Shown here: positions 22,860 through 34,599 of the stretch, in pieces | Layout of the letters: each line of letters starts with the position of its first letter | Position numbering within the stretch: position 1 is the first letter of the stretch | Assembly: GCF_019393635.1 (NCBI RefSeq) | Contig: NC_057864.1 | Location: forward strand, 83,330,882 to 83,394,881 | Source of the DNA: Dromiciops gliroides | Taxonomy: Eukaryota; Chordata; Mammalia; Microbiotheria; Microbiotheriidae | Length of the DNA stretch: 64,000 nt | Direction of reading: 5' to 3' | Program-made: the position numbers and the translations under genes | Notes under the pieces: generated by a model | What the model saw: only the letters and a program-made list of their open reading frames with translations | Told to the model about the DNA's origin: nothing | The model's database searches: none

Positions 22860-24134
22860 AATCTCATATTCTTCTCATACTTCTCTGTAGCTCACGTATC
22901 TCAAGCTGATTTTTAAAAATCAAATTTGGAAATTATCAAAAATTCTAATCATTGCAGAATAGATAGATGTGTTCAGTATATGTACACATACTGTATATGT
23001 ACATTTTCTATAATTATATGTACATATATAGTACGTGTGTATATATAGTATATACATAAGTACATGGGTATACACACATATATACATTTATTTATTTAGC
23101 AACATACAAGTAATGATTTAACTGAACTGTTCCCAAGAAATACTTATGTAGAAAGAGTGATAATGCATGGAAAATCAGGGAATAAAGAGTAAATCAATCT
23201 CTGCTCATGGTTCATTCATGTTTGTTCTCTCCATTATCCCTTGACAGGCTACTCACATTGGAATTTTCAGCAACATAACTTGCTTTCATCTTTCGTCTGA
23301 CATTATTATCTCTTCTGCTTGAATAACTCCTATGTCGACATTTTGATAACATTATCAACATCTCTTTCAAGGCAGAAATCTGACCCACATGTACTATCTG
23401 ACCATGGAGTAAATTAGTGAAGCTTCAAGTGCCCAAGGGATTCTGTAAGAAATTTCCAAGTTTCAGGGTGTGAGGGTTAGAGGGAGTTCCCACACTGGAA
23501 ATTCTCTGCAGAAATACAATCACATGCCTAAAATTTCATTCCAATAAAAAATTATTACATCTTTTTTTCTTACCAATTGTTTTCTTTAATAAACTTTGTT
23601 ATTCTCTAATTTTAAGTGAAAACAATTCAATTATGTCTGTATGAAGCTGCAGTTTGAACTTGTCAATTGAACTGGTCATTTCAATGACATCAATAAATTT
23701 GCATCAATACTTTGGCAGATATTGACGAATTGTTCAGGAGGAATGTCTAGGGAAGAGATTAAAGAAGTTGTTCTAGTCCATTGGTCAAGCACTAAATTAA
23801 TTTTACCAAGTGACTACAGAATCATTACCGGAAGCCTTCACAGGGAAAAAGGAAAAAAAAAAGAATGTTCCCTAACTTCCCAGCCAAAGGCAGGAATTAT
23901 GTTATATTATAAATAGAATGGCTGAGAAGAAATGTGCCTCCTCAAGGATCAGTTATCCATGCATATATAGCAGTATCAATGACTAAACTAGTGACAACAG
24001 TGTCTTCTCCTAAACATAAAACTCAAATGGAAATTGATGATCCATAAAATTGTAATTCAAAAATTATTTGTTCCTGTCTACATATTAGGTAAAAAAGATG
24101 GAATGAATCACATCAGTTGCTTTCATTTCAATTT
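22860..24134. other. No gene; AT/GT low complexity at 22970-23095
   Basis: A TATA/TGTA/GTAC-rich patch lies at 22970-23095. The remainder is non-coding with no assigned repeat. Confidence 0.5.
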
Positions 24135-24760
24135 AAAAGAAATGTATCAATTAATGCCACTACATGCAAGGTACTGTGTTATAAGTGAGGGACAAAAAGA
24201 TGAAATAACACATTAATTCTACTCTCAAAGCACTTGAATTCAAATATAATGTCATAATATATGAAAATGGTTATGATTCGCTGAGCACAAAAAAGAGATA
24301 AAGTCAAAGGCTGGGGTAGGCAGAGAGAAGAAGCTTCATAGAGTTGGGCCTTGAAAAAAGACAGGAATTTTACCAAGTGGGTAAATTCATTGAATGAAGG
24401 GGAAGAGAAGTATGAAGAAACAAACAAAAAGGCATAGAGAAAGCAGATAAAATTTATATCAGAAATATAGAAAACATAAAGGGAAGGAATATGAGAAGGC
24501 CTGTAAGAGAGATTGAGACTACATTGATTATATTGAAACTTGAATGCCAGGTTAAAGAGTTTGCATTGTAATTAGTAGGCAATAATTTGTTAATAAAATC
24601 TTTTCAATATTGCAATGATATGATCATAAAAGTGCATTACAAAGATTCCATAGATCTTTAATGCCAAGCATAGATGAAAGAAGAGTATAATTGATGATAG
24701 GAAAAGTATGTAATCCCAAAGTGAGATACTAAAGACCTGAATTCAGGTAGTTGGAGTGAA
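24135..24760 (+). repeat. Ancient interspersed repeat (copy 2)
   Basis: Starts with 'ccactacatgcaaggtactgtgtt' wording and proceeds through 'agagttgggccttgaaaaaagacagg', 'aggcctgtaagagagattgag' and 'gaatgccaggttaaagagtttgcattgtaattagtaggcaa'. The latter parallels 860-1080. Non-coding and old. Confidence 0.45.
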
Positions 24761-25130
24761 AATAGAAGGGAGGCAAGGGACCCATGAGATATCTCCGGTA
24801 AATTTGACATTGTTTGTCATCTAATCTATGAGTTCATTGTTGAGGGAAGAGAGACAACTTCACCCATGCTTCCTCATTTTCTTGCATCTTTACTTTCATA
24901 GATGTGGACATTTCCTAAAATGGTAAAATGAATAAGCAACATAACAATATCACCCTGTGCTACTCTTGTCTATGTACTCTCTTATATCTTTATTTTTTTC
25001 CATAAAAGTATTTATTATGTTCCAGTTACATGTAAAGAGTTTTCAACATGTTTTTATGAAATTTCTAGTTTCAAATTTTTGCCCCTCCCTATCCTCCCTC
25101 CAACTACCCCAAGATAGCAAGTAATCTGAT

Positions 25131-25162
<32 letters not shown>

Positions 25163-25468
25163 CACAATCACATTAAACATATTTCTGCATTAGACATGCT
25201 GTGAAAGAAGAATCAGAGCAAAAAGGAAAAACCTCAAAAAAAGAAAAACAACAACAAAAACAATAGAAATAGTATGGTTCTATCTTGATCTAAGTTCCAC
25301 AGGTTTTTTTTCCCCTGGATTTGGAGAGCATTTTCCATCATTCATTCTTTGGAACTATTTTGGACCATTGTATTGCTGAGCAGAGTCAAGTTTATCACAG
25401 TTGATCAACATATAATGTTGTTGATACTATGTGCAGTGTTCTCCTGGTTCTGATTACCTCACTAAGCA

Positions 25469-25777
25469 TCAGTTCATGTAAATCCTTCCAGGTTGTCTGA
25501 AATCCACCTGGTCATTCTTTCTTACCACACAATAGTATTTCATTACATTCATATACCACAACTTGTTCAGCCATTCCCTAATTAATGGGAAACACCTCAA
25601 TTTCCAATTCCTTGCCACCACAAAAAGGGCAGCTATAAATATTTTTGTACATGTGGGTCCTTTTCCCTTTTCTATGATCTCTTTGGGAAAAAGAGTCAAT
25701 GGTGGTATTGCTGGATCAAAGTGTTGCATTCCTGGTATAAATTCGACCTGGTCATAGTGTATTATCCTGATAATCAC
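25469..25777 (-). pseudogene. L1 ORF2 remnant with in-frame internal deletion
   Basis: A 102-codon open frame joins the reverse-transcriptase start (motif IIHYDQVEFIPGMQ) directly to the C-terminal segment (FDPAIP...[18 protein letters not shown]). In the near-intact ORF2 at 34600-38434 these motifs are roughly 600 codons apart. The finger, palm catalytic FADD and thumb segments are lost, so no enzyme activity is possible. Confidence 0.85.
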
Positions 25778-26880
25778 TTCCTATAATTTACTTGCTAATA
25801 TCTTATTTAAGATTTCTGCATCAATTTTCATTAGGAAAATAGGTCTATACATTTCTTTCTCTGTTTTGACTCTGCCTCATTTGGGTATCAACACCATATA
25901 CTCCTTCTTAACCTATTTTTTCCAAATAATTTGTATAGTATTGGAATTAATTGTTCTTTAAATGTTTGGTAGAATTCTCTTGTAAACCCATCTAGCCCTG
26001 GAGATTTTTTCTTAGTGAGTTCATTAATGGCTTGTTCAATTTTTTTTTCTAATATGGGCTTACTTAAGGGTTTTATTTCCTCTTCAGTTAACCTGGGCAA
26101 TTTGTATTTTTGTAAATAATTATCCATTTCACTTAGATTGTCATATTTATTGACATACAGTTGGGAAAATTAATTCCTAATTTGTGCTTTAATTTCCACT
26201 TCATTCGTGGTGAAATCACTGCTTCCATTTTTGAGACTGGTAATTTGGTTTTCTTCTTTCTTTTTTTTAAAATCAAATTAACAATGGTTTATCTATTTTA
26301 TTGTTTTTATCATAAAACCAACTCTTAGTTTTATTGATTAATTCTATAGTTTTCTTGCTGTCAACTTTATTAATTCCTCCTTTGATTTTCAAGATTTCGA
26401 ATTTAGTATTTAGTTGGGGATATTTAATTTGTTCTTTTTCTAGCTTTTGTAGTTACACACCCAATTCATTGATCTCCTCTTTCTCTTTTTGATTCATGTA
26501 AGCTTGTAGAGATATAAAATTGCCCCTAAGCACTGCTTTTGCTGCATCCCATAGATTTTGGTATGTTGTCTCATTATTGTCATTCTCTTGGATATAGTTA
26601 TTGATTGTTTCTATGATTTGTTGTTTGATCCACTCATTCTTTAAAATGAAATTATTTAGTTTCCAATTAATTTTCAGTCTCCCTTTCCACGGCTCTTTAT
26701 TACATGTAATTTTTATTGCATCATGATCTGAGAAGGATGCATACTATTTCTGCCTTTCTACACTTGACTATGAGGTTTTTGTGCCCTGATACATGGTTAA
26801 TTTTTGAATGTGTGCCATGCACTGCTGAGAAAAAGGTATATTACTTTCTATCTCCATTCAATTTTCTCCAGTCATCTATC
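25722..26880 (-). pseudogene. L1 ORF2 remnant: endonuclease-RT linker region
   Basis: The reverse strand contains broken matches to the ORF2 central part; an 80-codon frame at 25888-26127 preserves '[19 protein letters not shown]' and '[15 protein letters not shown]'. Further stops and shifts follow up to the LTR insertion at 26885. Confidence 0.85.
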
Positions 26881-27007
26881 ATATTGTGGGGACCAATTTT
26901 TAATTGGGGAGTGTTAGCTAAGCAGCTCACCACAATATTGGGGCAAGGAAGGAGACTGGCAGCCTCCCTCAAAACAGAGCAGGATTTATTTAGTGAGAAT
27001 GAACTTA

Positions 27008-27047
<40 letters not shown>

Positions 27048-27495
27048 AAATCAGCAGGATCAAGGGAAAGGAAATAAAATGGGGAAAGGGAAATTTTACA
27101 ACCTGAATAACACCACCACCCAGGAATCAGCTGAGAATACACAGCAGTGTCCTGTCACCTTCCAGCTTCCAGCTAGAATGGCGAATCTCCTCCCCTTCTT
27201 CTCAGCAGACCACAGAGAGCTCCCAGCCAATTGGCTGGTTGCTCTGACAGTCACATGACTGCACTCACTAGCCTTACAATCATTATAATTTTGGCAGGCA
27301 CATGTAGGCATCGGCAAGTGGTGATGATGTGAGGTGCCAGTGCCACGGCGACAGCTGCAACCAATGGGTGGAGCACCGTGCTATTTGCGGAGCCCCAGAG
27401 CACAGTGTGCACGCTGAGGTGTTTTTTTTTGTTCAAATTCTAGCCAAAAGATGGGGTCATAATAACCTCAAATAACAATTAATTCTTTACAATAT
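26881..27495 (-). mobile_element. Solo LTR inside the L1, antisense, 4-bp TSD
   Basis: On the minus strand it runs TGTAAAGAATTAATTG (from 27491) to TTGGTCCCCACA (26885). It has 'cactaaataaatcctgctctg' as polyadenylation signal region and a CA repeat. Flanked by ATAT at 26881-26884 and 27492-27495. It interrupts the L1 ORF2 endonuclease region. About 607 bp; the 4-bp TSD and layout fit a gammaretrovirus-like ERV. The 180-codon frame crossing its left edge is spurious. Confidence 0.85.
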
Positions 27496-27835
27496 CCAAC
27501 TTTTCTAACATTCTATTCACCTCTTTAACTTCTTTCTTATTTGTTTTGTGGCTAGATTTATCTAATTCTGAGAGGGGAAGATTCAAATCCCCCACTAATA
27601 CAGTTTTGCTGTTTATTTCCTTTTGTAACACATTTAACAGATCATCTAAGAATTTGGATGCTATACTACTTGGCACATACATTTTTAGTATTGATATTAC
27701 TTTAATATCTATAGTACCTTTTATAAAGATGTACTTTCCTTCCTTATCCCTTTTAATTAGATGTATTTTTGCCTTTGCTTTGCCTGAGATAAGGATTGCC
27801 CCCCCTGCTTTTTTTTTTTTTTTTTGGTGAGGCAA
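27479..27835 (-). pseudogene. L1 ORF2 endonuclease-domain remnant
   Basis: Open frame matching the endonuclease domain (VISILKMYVPSSIASKFLDDLLN, VGDLNLPLSELDKSS). The catalytic Asp/Asn pair of 'GDLN' is still visible. Cut at both ends by the LTR and the SINE. Confidence 0.88.
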
Positions 27836-27960
27836 TTGTGGTTAAGTGATTTGCCCTGGTTCACACAGCCAGTAAGTGTTAATTGTCTGAGACCAGATTT
27901 GAACTCAGGTCCTCCTGACTCCAGAGTCAGTGCTCTATCCACTGCACCATCTAGCTTCCC
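27812..27960 (-). mobile_element. tRNA-derived SINE nested in the L1 ORF2
   Basis: Poly-T then 'ggtgaggcaattgtggttaag...gcaccatctagcttcccc'. The flanks 'ccctgcttttttt' and 'ctctgcttttttt' are the probable TSD; both match the L1 target. Confidence 0.9.
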
Positions 27961-28759
27961 CACTACCTCTGCTTTTTTTACTTCAGCTGAAGCATAATAT
28001 ATTCTGTTCCAACCTTATAAACAGCATATTGCAGTATTCTAGTTTTTAATCCACTCTGCTATTTGCTTCCCTTTTATGGCAGAGTTCATCCCATTCTTAT
28101 TCACACTTATTATTATGGTCTCTTTCCCTCCATTCTATTCAGCCCTTTTTTGCTTTCACCCCCTTCTTTCACCCTATTCCTCCTCAGCAATGTTTTGCTT
28201 CCTACCCCTGCTTCCCCCAATCTGCCCTCCCCTCTCCCTTTTCTTTACCCTTTTCTCCCCTGCTTCTGTCCTCCCTTCTACCTGTACTACCACTCTTCTA
28301 CTTACCCTTTTACTTCCCTAAAGAATAAGCTAAATTTCTTTATCCAAATGAACATATATATTCTTCCCTCTTTGAACCAAGTCTGATGAGATTAAGGTTG
28401 AAACAATGCTCACCCCTACCTTCTTTCCCTCTATTGTAATTGATTTTTTTTGCACATGTTCATAATATGTAATTAACTCCATTCCATGTCACCTTTCCTC
28501 TTCTCCCCATAAACTCCTTTTTTTCACCCCTCAATTTTCTTTATATCATCACATCAAAGACAATTTATATTTATACCCTCTGTATATTCCTTCTTTCTGC
28601 CCAAATAGATATACAGTTCTCAAGAGTTATAAGCACTATCTTTCTGTGTAGGGACATAAACAGTTTAACCTTATTGAGTAAATTTCCCTGTTTACCTTTT
28701 TAAACTTTTCTTGAGTCTTCTATGTTAAGACCAAATTTTCTATTCAGTTCTGTTCTTTT

Positions 28760-29688
28760 CATCAGGAAACCTTGGAAGTCCCCTATTTTATTAAATGTCC
28801 ATTTTTCCTCAAAAGAGAATGCTCAGTTTTGCTGGGTAGTTCATTCTTGTTTGTGATCCAAGCTCCTTTGCTTTCTGGAATATCATGTTCCAAGCCTTGC
28901 AAATCATTTAATGTTGAAGCGGCCAGGTCCTGTGCAATCCTGACTGTGGCTTCATGATATTTAAATTGCTTCTTTTTGGCTTCTTGGAGTATTTTTTCCT
29001 TCATCTGATAATTCTGGAATTTGGCTACAATATATATTGGATTTTTCCTTTTGAGGTCTCTCAGGAAGAGATTGGTGGATTCTTTCAATGATGATTTTAT
29101 CCTCTGTTTCTATATCAGGGCAGTTCTCCTTGATAATTTCCTGGAATATGGTGTCTAGGCTCTTTTTCTGATCATAGCTTTCAGGCAGTCCAATAATTCT
29201 CAAATTGTCCTCTCCTGGATCTATTTTCTTGGTCACTTGTCTTCCCAATGAGGTATTTCACATTTTCTTTTATTTTTTTTTTCATTCTTTTGATTGCATT
29301 TGATTGATTCCTGGTGTATCATGGAATCATTAGCTTCTATGTGTCCAATTCAAATTTTTAAGGCATTGTTTTTTTCAGTAAGCTTTTGCACTTCCTTTTC
29401 CATTTAGCCAAATGATTTTTTAAAAGGAATATGCTTCCTTTTCACAGTTGCTGATTCTCTTTTGCATAATTGTCTTGTTTTGCTTTCATTTATCTCCACA
29501 TTTTTTCTTCTACCTCTCTCAATTGATTTTTAAAATCCTTTTGAGTCTTGAGACCAATTCATTTTCCCTCTTGAGGCTTCACATGTAGGTGATTTGAGAG
29601 AATTGTTTTCATCTGAGTTTCTGTTTTGCTCTTCCCTGTTCAAAGAGAAGCTCTCCATAGTAAGAGCCCTCTTCTGTTTCTTACTCAT
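28760..29688 (-). pseudogene. L1 ORF1 remnant
   Basis: Frames at 28783-29088 and 28961-29248 (minus) carry the ORF1 RNA-binding signature (DNLRIIGLPESYDQKKSLDTIFQEI; PIYIVAKFQNYQMKEKILQEA). The start codon is near 29688, and the N-terminal codons match those of the L1 ORF1 at 32935. Several frameshifts. Confidence 0.88.
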
Positions 29689-30281
29689 ATTGTAGCTTAT
29701 TTTTATTTTTATGTTGAGGTCTGCTCCTGGGGCATAAGGGTCACTGTTTCAAGCTTCCTTTGCTGGGCCATAAGGGCTGTGTCACTGGCTTTCTACTCTG
29801 AGGCCTCTATGGATTGTGGATTTCTCTACACCCTGAGCTTGCTCCCTGGACTTGCTTCAGGTACTGGGATGGCCAGGCCTTGTTGAACCTGTCCCATGGG
29901 TGGCCCTCCAGCTGGCAGTCTGCCCTCTCAGTTGGTGTTGGTGGGTATCACCACTGGCCTGCTGCACCACCAGCTTGCTGAGCCAGGATCAAGGGGCCTC
30001 AGTTGCACACTGTGGCCAAGAGCTTCCTTATCACTTGCCAGGACCCCCTCCATGCTGAATTGTGCTGTGAGCTGTGCTGCACTCTCCCTTTGCCTAAGTG
30101 AGACTGACCTTTCCTGAAGTCTTCTAAATTATCTCAAGTTGGAAGATTGTGTCTCTTTCTTTCTGTAGGTTATGTAGTTTCAGAATCTGTTTAGAGACTT
30201 GATTTATTGTTGTTTTTTAGGGAAACTTGGAAGAGCTCAGGCAAGTTTTTGGCTTCTCTCCACCATCTTGGCTCTGCCTCC
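29689..30281 (-). promoter_or_regulatory. L1 5' UTR / internal promoter (decayed)
   Basis: About 590 bp of GC-richer DNA upstream of ORF1, ending in 'ccaccatcttggctctgcctcc', the reverse complement of the L1 5' terminus, which includes a YY1-type AAGATGG site. Most CpGs have decayed. Confidence 0.75.
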
Positions 30282-31413
30282 TACTCTCCTATATCTTTAA
30301 CAGAAAGTTTACTTAAGATTCTGGGTGGTTTCTTTATGGTCTTCTGACATGGGAATTCCAATAGAATAAGTCTCATCAAGTTTCCAAGTCTTGTCAATTT
30401 AATTCCAAAACATCTTTTTCATGCTTCTGCTTCCTTCCTTTTACATAACCATCACCTTAGTTTAGGCTTTCTTCTCATCTCCCCTTGAAAAATATACTGT
30501 ATTTCTCTAAACCTTAAACATTCTTGACCTCAATTCAGGTTGTGACACTATCATTCATGTTCTAATGTTCTTCTCCTTTAATTTATTCTTCTCTCTAGAT
30601 TTTCATGACATTGCTCCCTCCCAATCCCTACTATTTATCTGAATTCTTCTTTCTCCTTTGATGCATCTTCATCCAAGTCTCTTTTGCAAATGGCAGGTAT
30701 CCCTCCAAATTCTCTCTTGCATTTATAGTAATTTGCTTTGTAATCTTCTCAGCTTGCATGGATTCAATTATCATTTCTATACCAATGATTATCAAATTTA
30801 TTTTTCCCAGCCTTAACATCTCTCCTAACATCTAGTCTCATATTTCTTAGATGTGACATCTTGATGTTTTATATGCATGATAACTTCAAAAAGGCTTATA
30901 TTGAACTCAGTCTTTCTCCCCAAACTATGCCATTTCCTAATTTCCTTATTATTTTCAAGGGCTTTGCCATTCCTCATATCATCAATATTCAAAACCTCAG
31001 TTTTATTTTCTACTCTTTACTATCTCTTATCTCTCATATTTAATTTATTGCTAACTAATTTCATAATATATCTCATATACTCCCTCTTCTTCCCTCTTGC
31101 ACTATACCTACCATGGTGCAGATCCCTATCACATCACACCTAGATAATTGCAATAACTTGCTAGTCAGTCTACCTACTTGAAGTATCCATCCATTCTAGT
31201 CCATTCTCCAGTGAGTTACAAATTTATTTCTCTAAATGCAGGCCTGATCATGTCACCCCTCTATTTAAGACACTACTGTAACTATCAACACCAAGAAAAA
31301 CAGTAATAAAAATTTTAGCTTGCAGAGCCCATAATAAGCTTACCATTCATACTTTTCCAGTCTTATTTCACCTTACTCTTTCCACATTCTTCTTCCCCAC
31401 ATATATTGTGTGA

Positions 31414-31595
31414 TGATATTCTCTTTTCTTTTTTTCTTTTTTTTGTTGTTGAGGCAATTGGGGTTAAGTGACTTCCCCAGAGTCACACAGCTTGTAAGTG
31501 TTAAGTGTCTGAGGTCGGATTTGAACTCAGATCCTCCTGAATCCAGGGCAGGTACTCTATCCACTGAGCAACCTAGCTGCCCCTGATATTCTCTT
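31414..31595 (-). mobile_element. tRNA-derived SINE, antisense, 12-bp TSD
   Basis: TSD TGATATTCTCTT at 31414-31425 and 31584-31595; element 31426-31583, inserted in the L2. Confidence 0.94.
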
Positions 31596-31607
31596 AATGT
31601 TCTTCAA

Positions 31608-31757
31608 AAAGGACACTTTTTTGTGGGACAATGAGTGTTAAGTGACTTCCCTAGGGTCACACAGTTAATAAGTGTCAAGTGTTTGAGATCAGATTTGAAC
31701 TCAGTTCCTACTGAATCCAGGGCCGATGCTTTATCCACTGCATTGCCTAGCTGTCCT
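31608..31757 (-). mobile_element. tRNA-derived SINE, antisense
   Basis: 'gtgggacaatgagtgttaagtgacttccctagggtcacacag...gcattgcctagctgtcc'. Flanks GGACACTT and TGACACCTT may be a mutated TSD. More diverged than its neighbour. Confidence 0.85.
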
Positions 31758-32343
31758 GACACCTTACCTTTTAAATCTGAATATTTTCAGCGACTTTAAC
31801 TGATGCCTGTAACTCTCTCTTTTTCTCTTGTTTCTGTATTCACTGGCTTTCTTCAAGCCACAGATAAAGTCTTCTCTGCATGTAACCTTTCTTTGTTCTC
31901 CTTAAACTTAATGTCTACCCTCTGAGATTTTCTCTACTTTTTATACTTATATCTTATTTCTACATAGTTATTGTCTTCCCCATTAGATGGTCAGCCCTTT
32001 GAGAACAGGGACTATTTCTTTGCCTTTCTCTGTATGCCTGGTGCTTAGAAGAGTATATAATATATAGTAGATGAATAATAAATGATCCCTGACTTGATTT
32101 TAGCTGACTACTGTCACAATAGCATCCTAAATGATGTCACTGTCTTTATTCTCTCCTACTCTAATTTGTTGTTTGTTGTTATTTCTCCTTCATTCTCAAA
32201 GAGGACCATGACATCCAAGAGGTGATGTCATGACTTGCAGTGAATTGGTTTTAAATGAGGGAGGGCTGTGAAATTTCACCAACTTCACTCTCTCCTTCAG
32301 ACCCATTTGGGTCCAGTGGCAAGATATATTTCAGAAAGACTGG

Positions 32344-32934
32344 GGGGCGGAGCCAAGAGGGGGCGGAGCCAAGATGGCGGAGAGGAAGCAGCAAGCTGCC
32401 TGAGCTCTCCTTCTGTTCCCTCAAAACGAACATTAAATCAAGCCTCTGGACGGATTCTGAAACTACAGAACCTGCAAAGAGACAGAGAGACACAGTCCTC
32501 CAACCAGAGATAATTTAGAAGACTTCAGGAAAAGGTCGGTCTGACTCGGGCAAAAGGGAGGCCCAGCTCAGGGCAGCAACCCAGCGCCAAGGGGGTCAGG
32601 GCAAGTCAGCAGGAGCTGCGGCCCACAGCCGAACAACTGAGGCTCCCGGAACCTGGTTCAAAAATCTGGTGGCCAAGAAGGACAGTGGAAAAACTTACCT
32701 GCACCGGCCGAGAGGGCCACGAATGGCGGGATCAGACGCTGGGGTCTGGCGCCTGGCTGGCCGAGCACAATCATACAGGAAGTGCAGGGCGGGGCATCTC
32801 CACACACCATAAAGGCCTCAGAGTAAAAGCCCGGTCACACAGCACCTATACACCTGCACAAGAAGCCCAAAACAGGGACCCTGGTTCCCCCAGAGCAGAC
32901 CTCAACTTAAAGAATAAATAAATAAGCTGCAATA
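32344..32934 (+). promoter_or_regulatory. L1 5' UTR with YY1-type site
   Basis: CpG-rich, about 590 bp. It begins with two 16-bp-spaced copies of GGGCGGAGCCAAGA (32345-32358 and 32361-32374); the second continues into AAGATGGCGG, a consensus YY1 site as used by mammalian L1 promoters to position initiation. The HAL1-like element at 52562 has a single copy. Confidence 0.85.
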
Positions 32935-34018
32935 ATGAGTAAGAAGCAAAAAAGAGCCCTCTCCATTGAGAGCTTCTGTATCAATAGGGAAGAAGCCAAC
33001 ACAAACTCAGATGAGGACAATAGCCTCAAATTGTCTACATCTGAATCCTCACAAGGGAAGGTGAATTGGTCGCAAGAACAAAAAGCCTTCCTGGAAGAGC
33101 TCAAAAAGGATTTTAAAAATCAATTGCAAGAGGTAGAAGAAAAAATGGGGAGAGAAATGAAAGCAAAACAAAAAAACTATGAAAAAAGAATCAGCAGCTT
33201 GGAAAAGGAAGCTGAAGAAAACAAAGCCTTAAAAAATTCATTTGGCCAAATGGAAAAAAAGCTGCATAATCTCACTGAAGAAAACAATACCTTAAAAAAT
33301 TCACTTAGCCAAATGGAAAAAAAAGGTGCATAATCTCACTGAAGAAAACAATGCCTTAAAAATTAAAGTGGGACAGTTGGAAGAAAAGGAATCCATGAGA
33401 CACCAAGAATCAGTCAAGCAGAATAAAAAAAATGAAAAAATAGAAAAAAATGTGAAATACCTCATTGGAAAGACAACTGATCTGGAAAACAGATCGAGGA
33501 GAGACAATTTGAGAATCATTGGACTGCCTGAAAGCCATGACCAGAAAAAGAATCTAGATACAATATTCCAGGAAATTATTAAGGAGAACTGCCCTGATAT
33601 CATAGAATCAGAGGATAAAATCATCATTGAAAGAATCCATCGATCACGCCCTGAAAGAGACCCCAAAAGGAAAACTCCAAGGAATATTGTAGCCAAATTC
33701 CAGAATTATCAGGTGAAGGAGAAAATACTCCACGCAGCCAGAAAGAAGCAATTTAAATATCATGGAGCCACAGTCAGGATTGCTCAGGACCTGGCAGCTT
33801 CAACATTAAAGGACCGCAAGGCTTGGAATATGATATTCCGGAAGGCAAAGGAGATTGGATTGCAGCCGAGAATCTATTACCCAGCAAAAATGTGCATTTT
33901 CTTTCAGGGGAAAAGATGGACATTTAATGACATTGGGGACTTTCAATCTTTCCTGGTGAAAAGACCAGAACTGAATAGAAAATTTGATCTCAACATACAA
34001 GACTCAAGAGAAGTTTAA
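32935..34018 (+). pseudogene. L1 ORF1 (RNA-binding chaperone), one frameshift
   Basis: Encodes the L1 ORF1 protein, which coats L1 RNA and acts as a nucleic-acid chaperone. Two overlapping frames (32935-33333, 132 codons; 33326-34018, 230 codons) join at an 8-A run (33317-33324). The sister repeat 63 bp upstream has 7 As, so a single inserted A is the only lesion; the ungapped length would be about 360 residues, near normal. Order: N-terminal basic leader, a long coiled coil with 21-residue repeats, the RNA-recognition domain (DNLRIIGLPESHDQ) and the C-terminal domain (NIVAKFQNYQVKEKIL). Confidence 0.93.
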
Positions 34019-34599
34019 AAAGGTAAACAGAGGGGAAAAAAAAAGTTACCCTATTAGGTTAAACTGTTTATATCCCTACACAGGAAGATAATACTCATAA
34101 CTCTTAAGAACTGTAAATGTATTTGGGCAGAGAAAAGGACTTTATATAGAGGGTATAAATATAAATTGTCTTTGATGTGATGATACAAAAGAATTAAGGG
34201 GATAAAAAGGGAGTCTATGGGGAGGAGAGGAAAGGGGAGGTGGAATGGGATGAATTATATCATATGAAGAGGTGGAAAAGAACCTATTATAATAGAGGGA
34301 AAGAAAGGAGGGGGGAACATGGTTTCAACCCTATTCTCATTAGATTTGACTCAAAGAGGGAATAACATATACGTTCATTGGGATAAAGAAACTTAACTCA
34401 TTCTTTAGGGAAACAAAAGGGGAAGGGAAAGGGGGGACTGATAGAAGGGAGGACAAAAGCAAGGGAGAAAAGGGTAAAGAAAAGAGGGGGGGTGATAAAA
34501 AGGGAGGGCAGATTGGGGGAGGCAGGGGTAAGAAGTAAAACGTCGGTGAGGAGGAATAGGGTGAAAGAAGGGGGGAAAAGTACAAAGGGGGTAAATAGA
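34019..34599 (+). other. L1 inter-ORF linker, purine-rich
   Basis: About 580 bp, A/G-rich on the plus strand, non-coding; unusually long next to the linker of human L1. An open frame from 34492 runs into ORF2, but the natural start is at 34600. Confidence 0.75.

Larger units (their letters stand above)
24975..30299 (-). mobile_element. Old full-length L1, antisense, 18-bp TSD, with nested insertions and a large deletion
   Basis: TSD TACTCTCTTATATCTTTA at 24975-24992, with one mismatch at 30282-30299. Read on the minus strand the order is 5' UTR (starting 'ggaggcagagccaagatggtgg' at 30281), ORF1 (start near 29688), C/T-rich linker, ORF2 and 3' UTR with poly-A at 24993. Numerous frameshifts and stops make it dead. 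A solo LTR (26885-27491) and a SINE (27812-27960) inserted later. About 600 ORF2 codons are deleted near 25722. Confidence 0.93.
30450..32098 (+). repeat. L2 (CR1-group) LINE 3' half, with two SINE insertions
   Basis: Diverged L2 coding remnants ('ggattcaattatcatttctataccaatgattatc', 'tcacacctagataattgcaataacttgctagtc', 'gcaggcctgatcatgtcacccc') lead into the 3' UTR ('gatggtcagccctttgagaacagggac...ctggtgcttag...aataataaatga'). No open frame survives. Confidence 0.75.

Noticed and set aside
26716-27258. 180-codon open frame
   Set aside because: It crosses from antisense L1 into an antisense LTR and reads through a CA repeat (a run of Thr-His); it has no coherent protein character.
32341-32900. 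CpG island of a host gene promoter
   Set aside because: The CpG-rich block coincides exactly with the L1 5' UTR between the TSD and ORF1; the same applies at 52562-53177.
33301-33696. 131-codon minus-strand frame in the L1
   Set aside because: Antisense shadow of L1 ORF1; hydrophobic because A-rich codons reverse to Phe/Leu/Ser.
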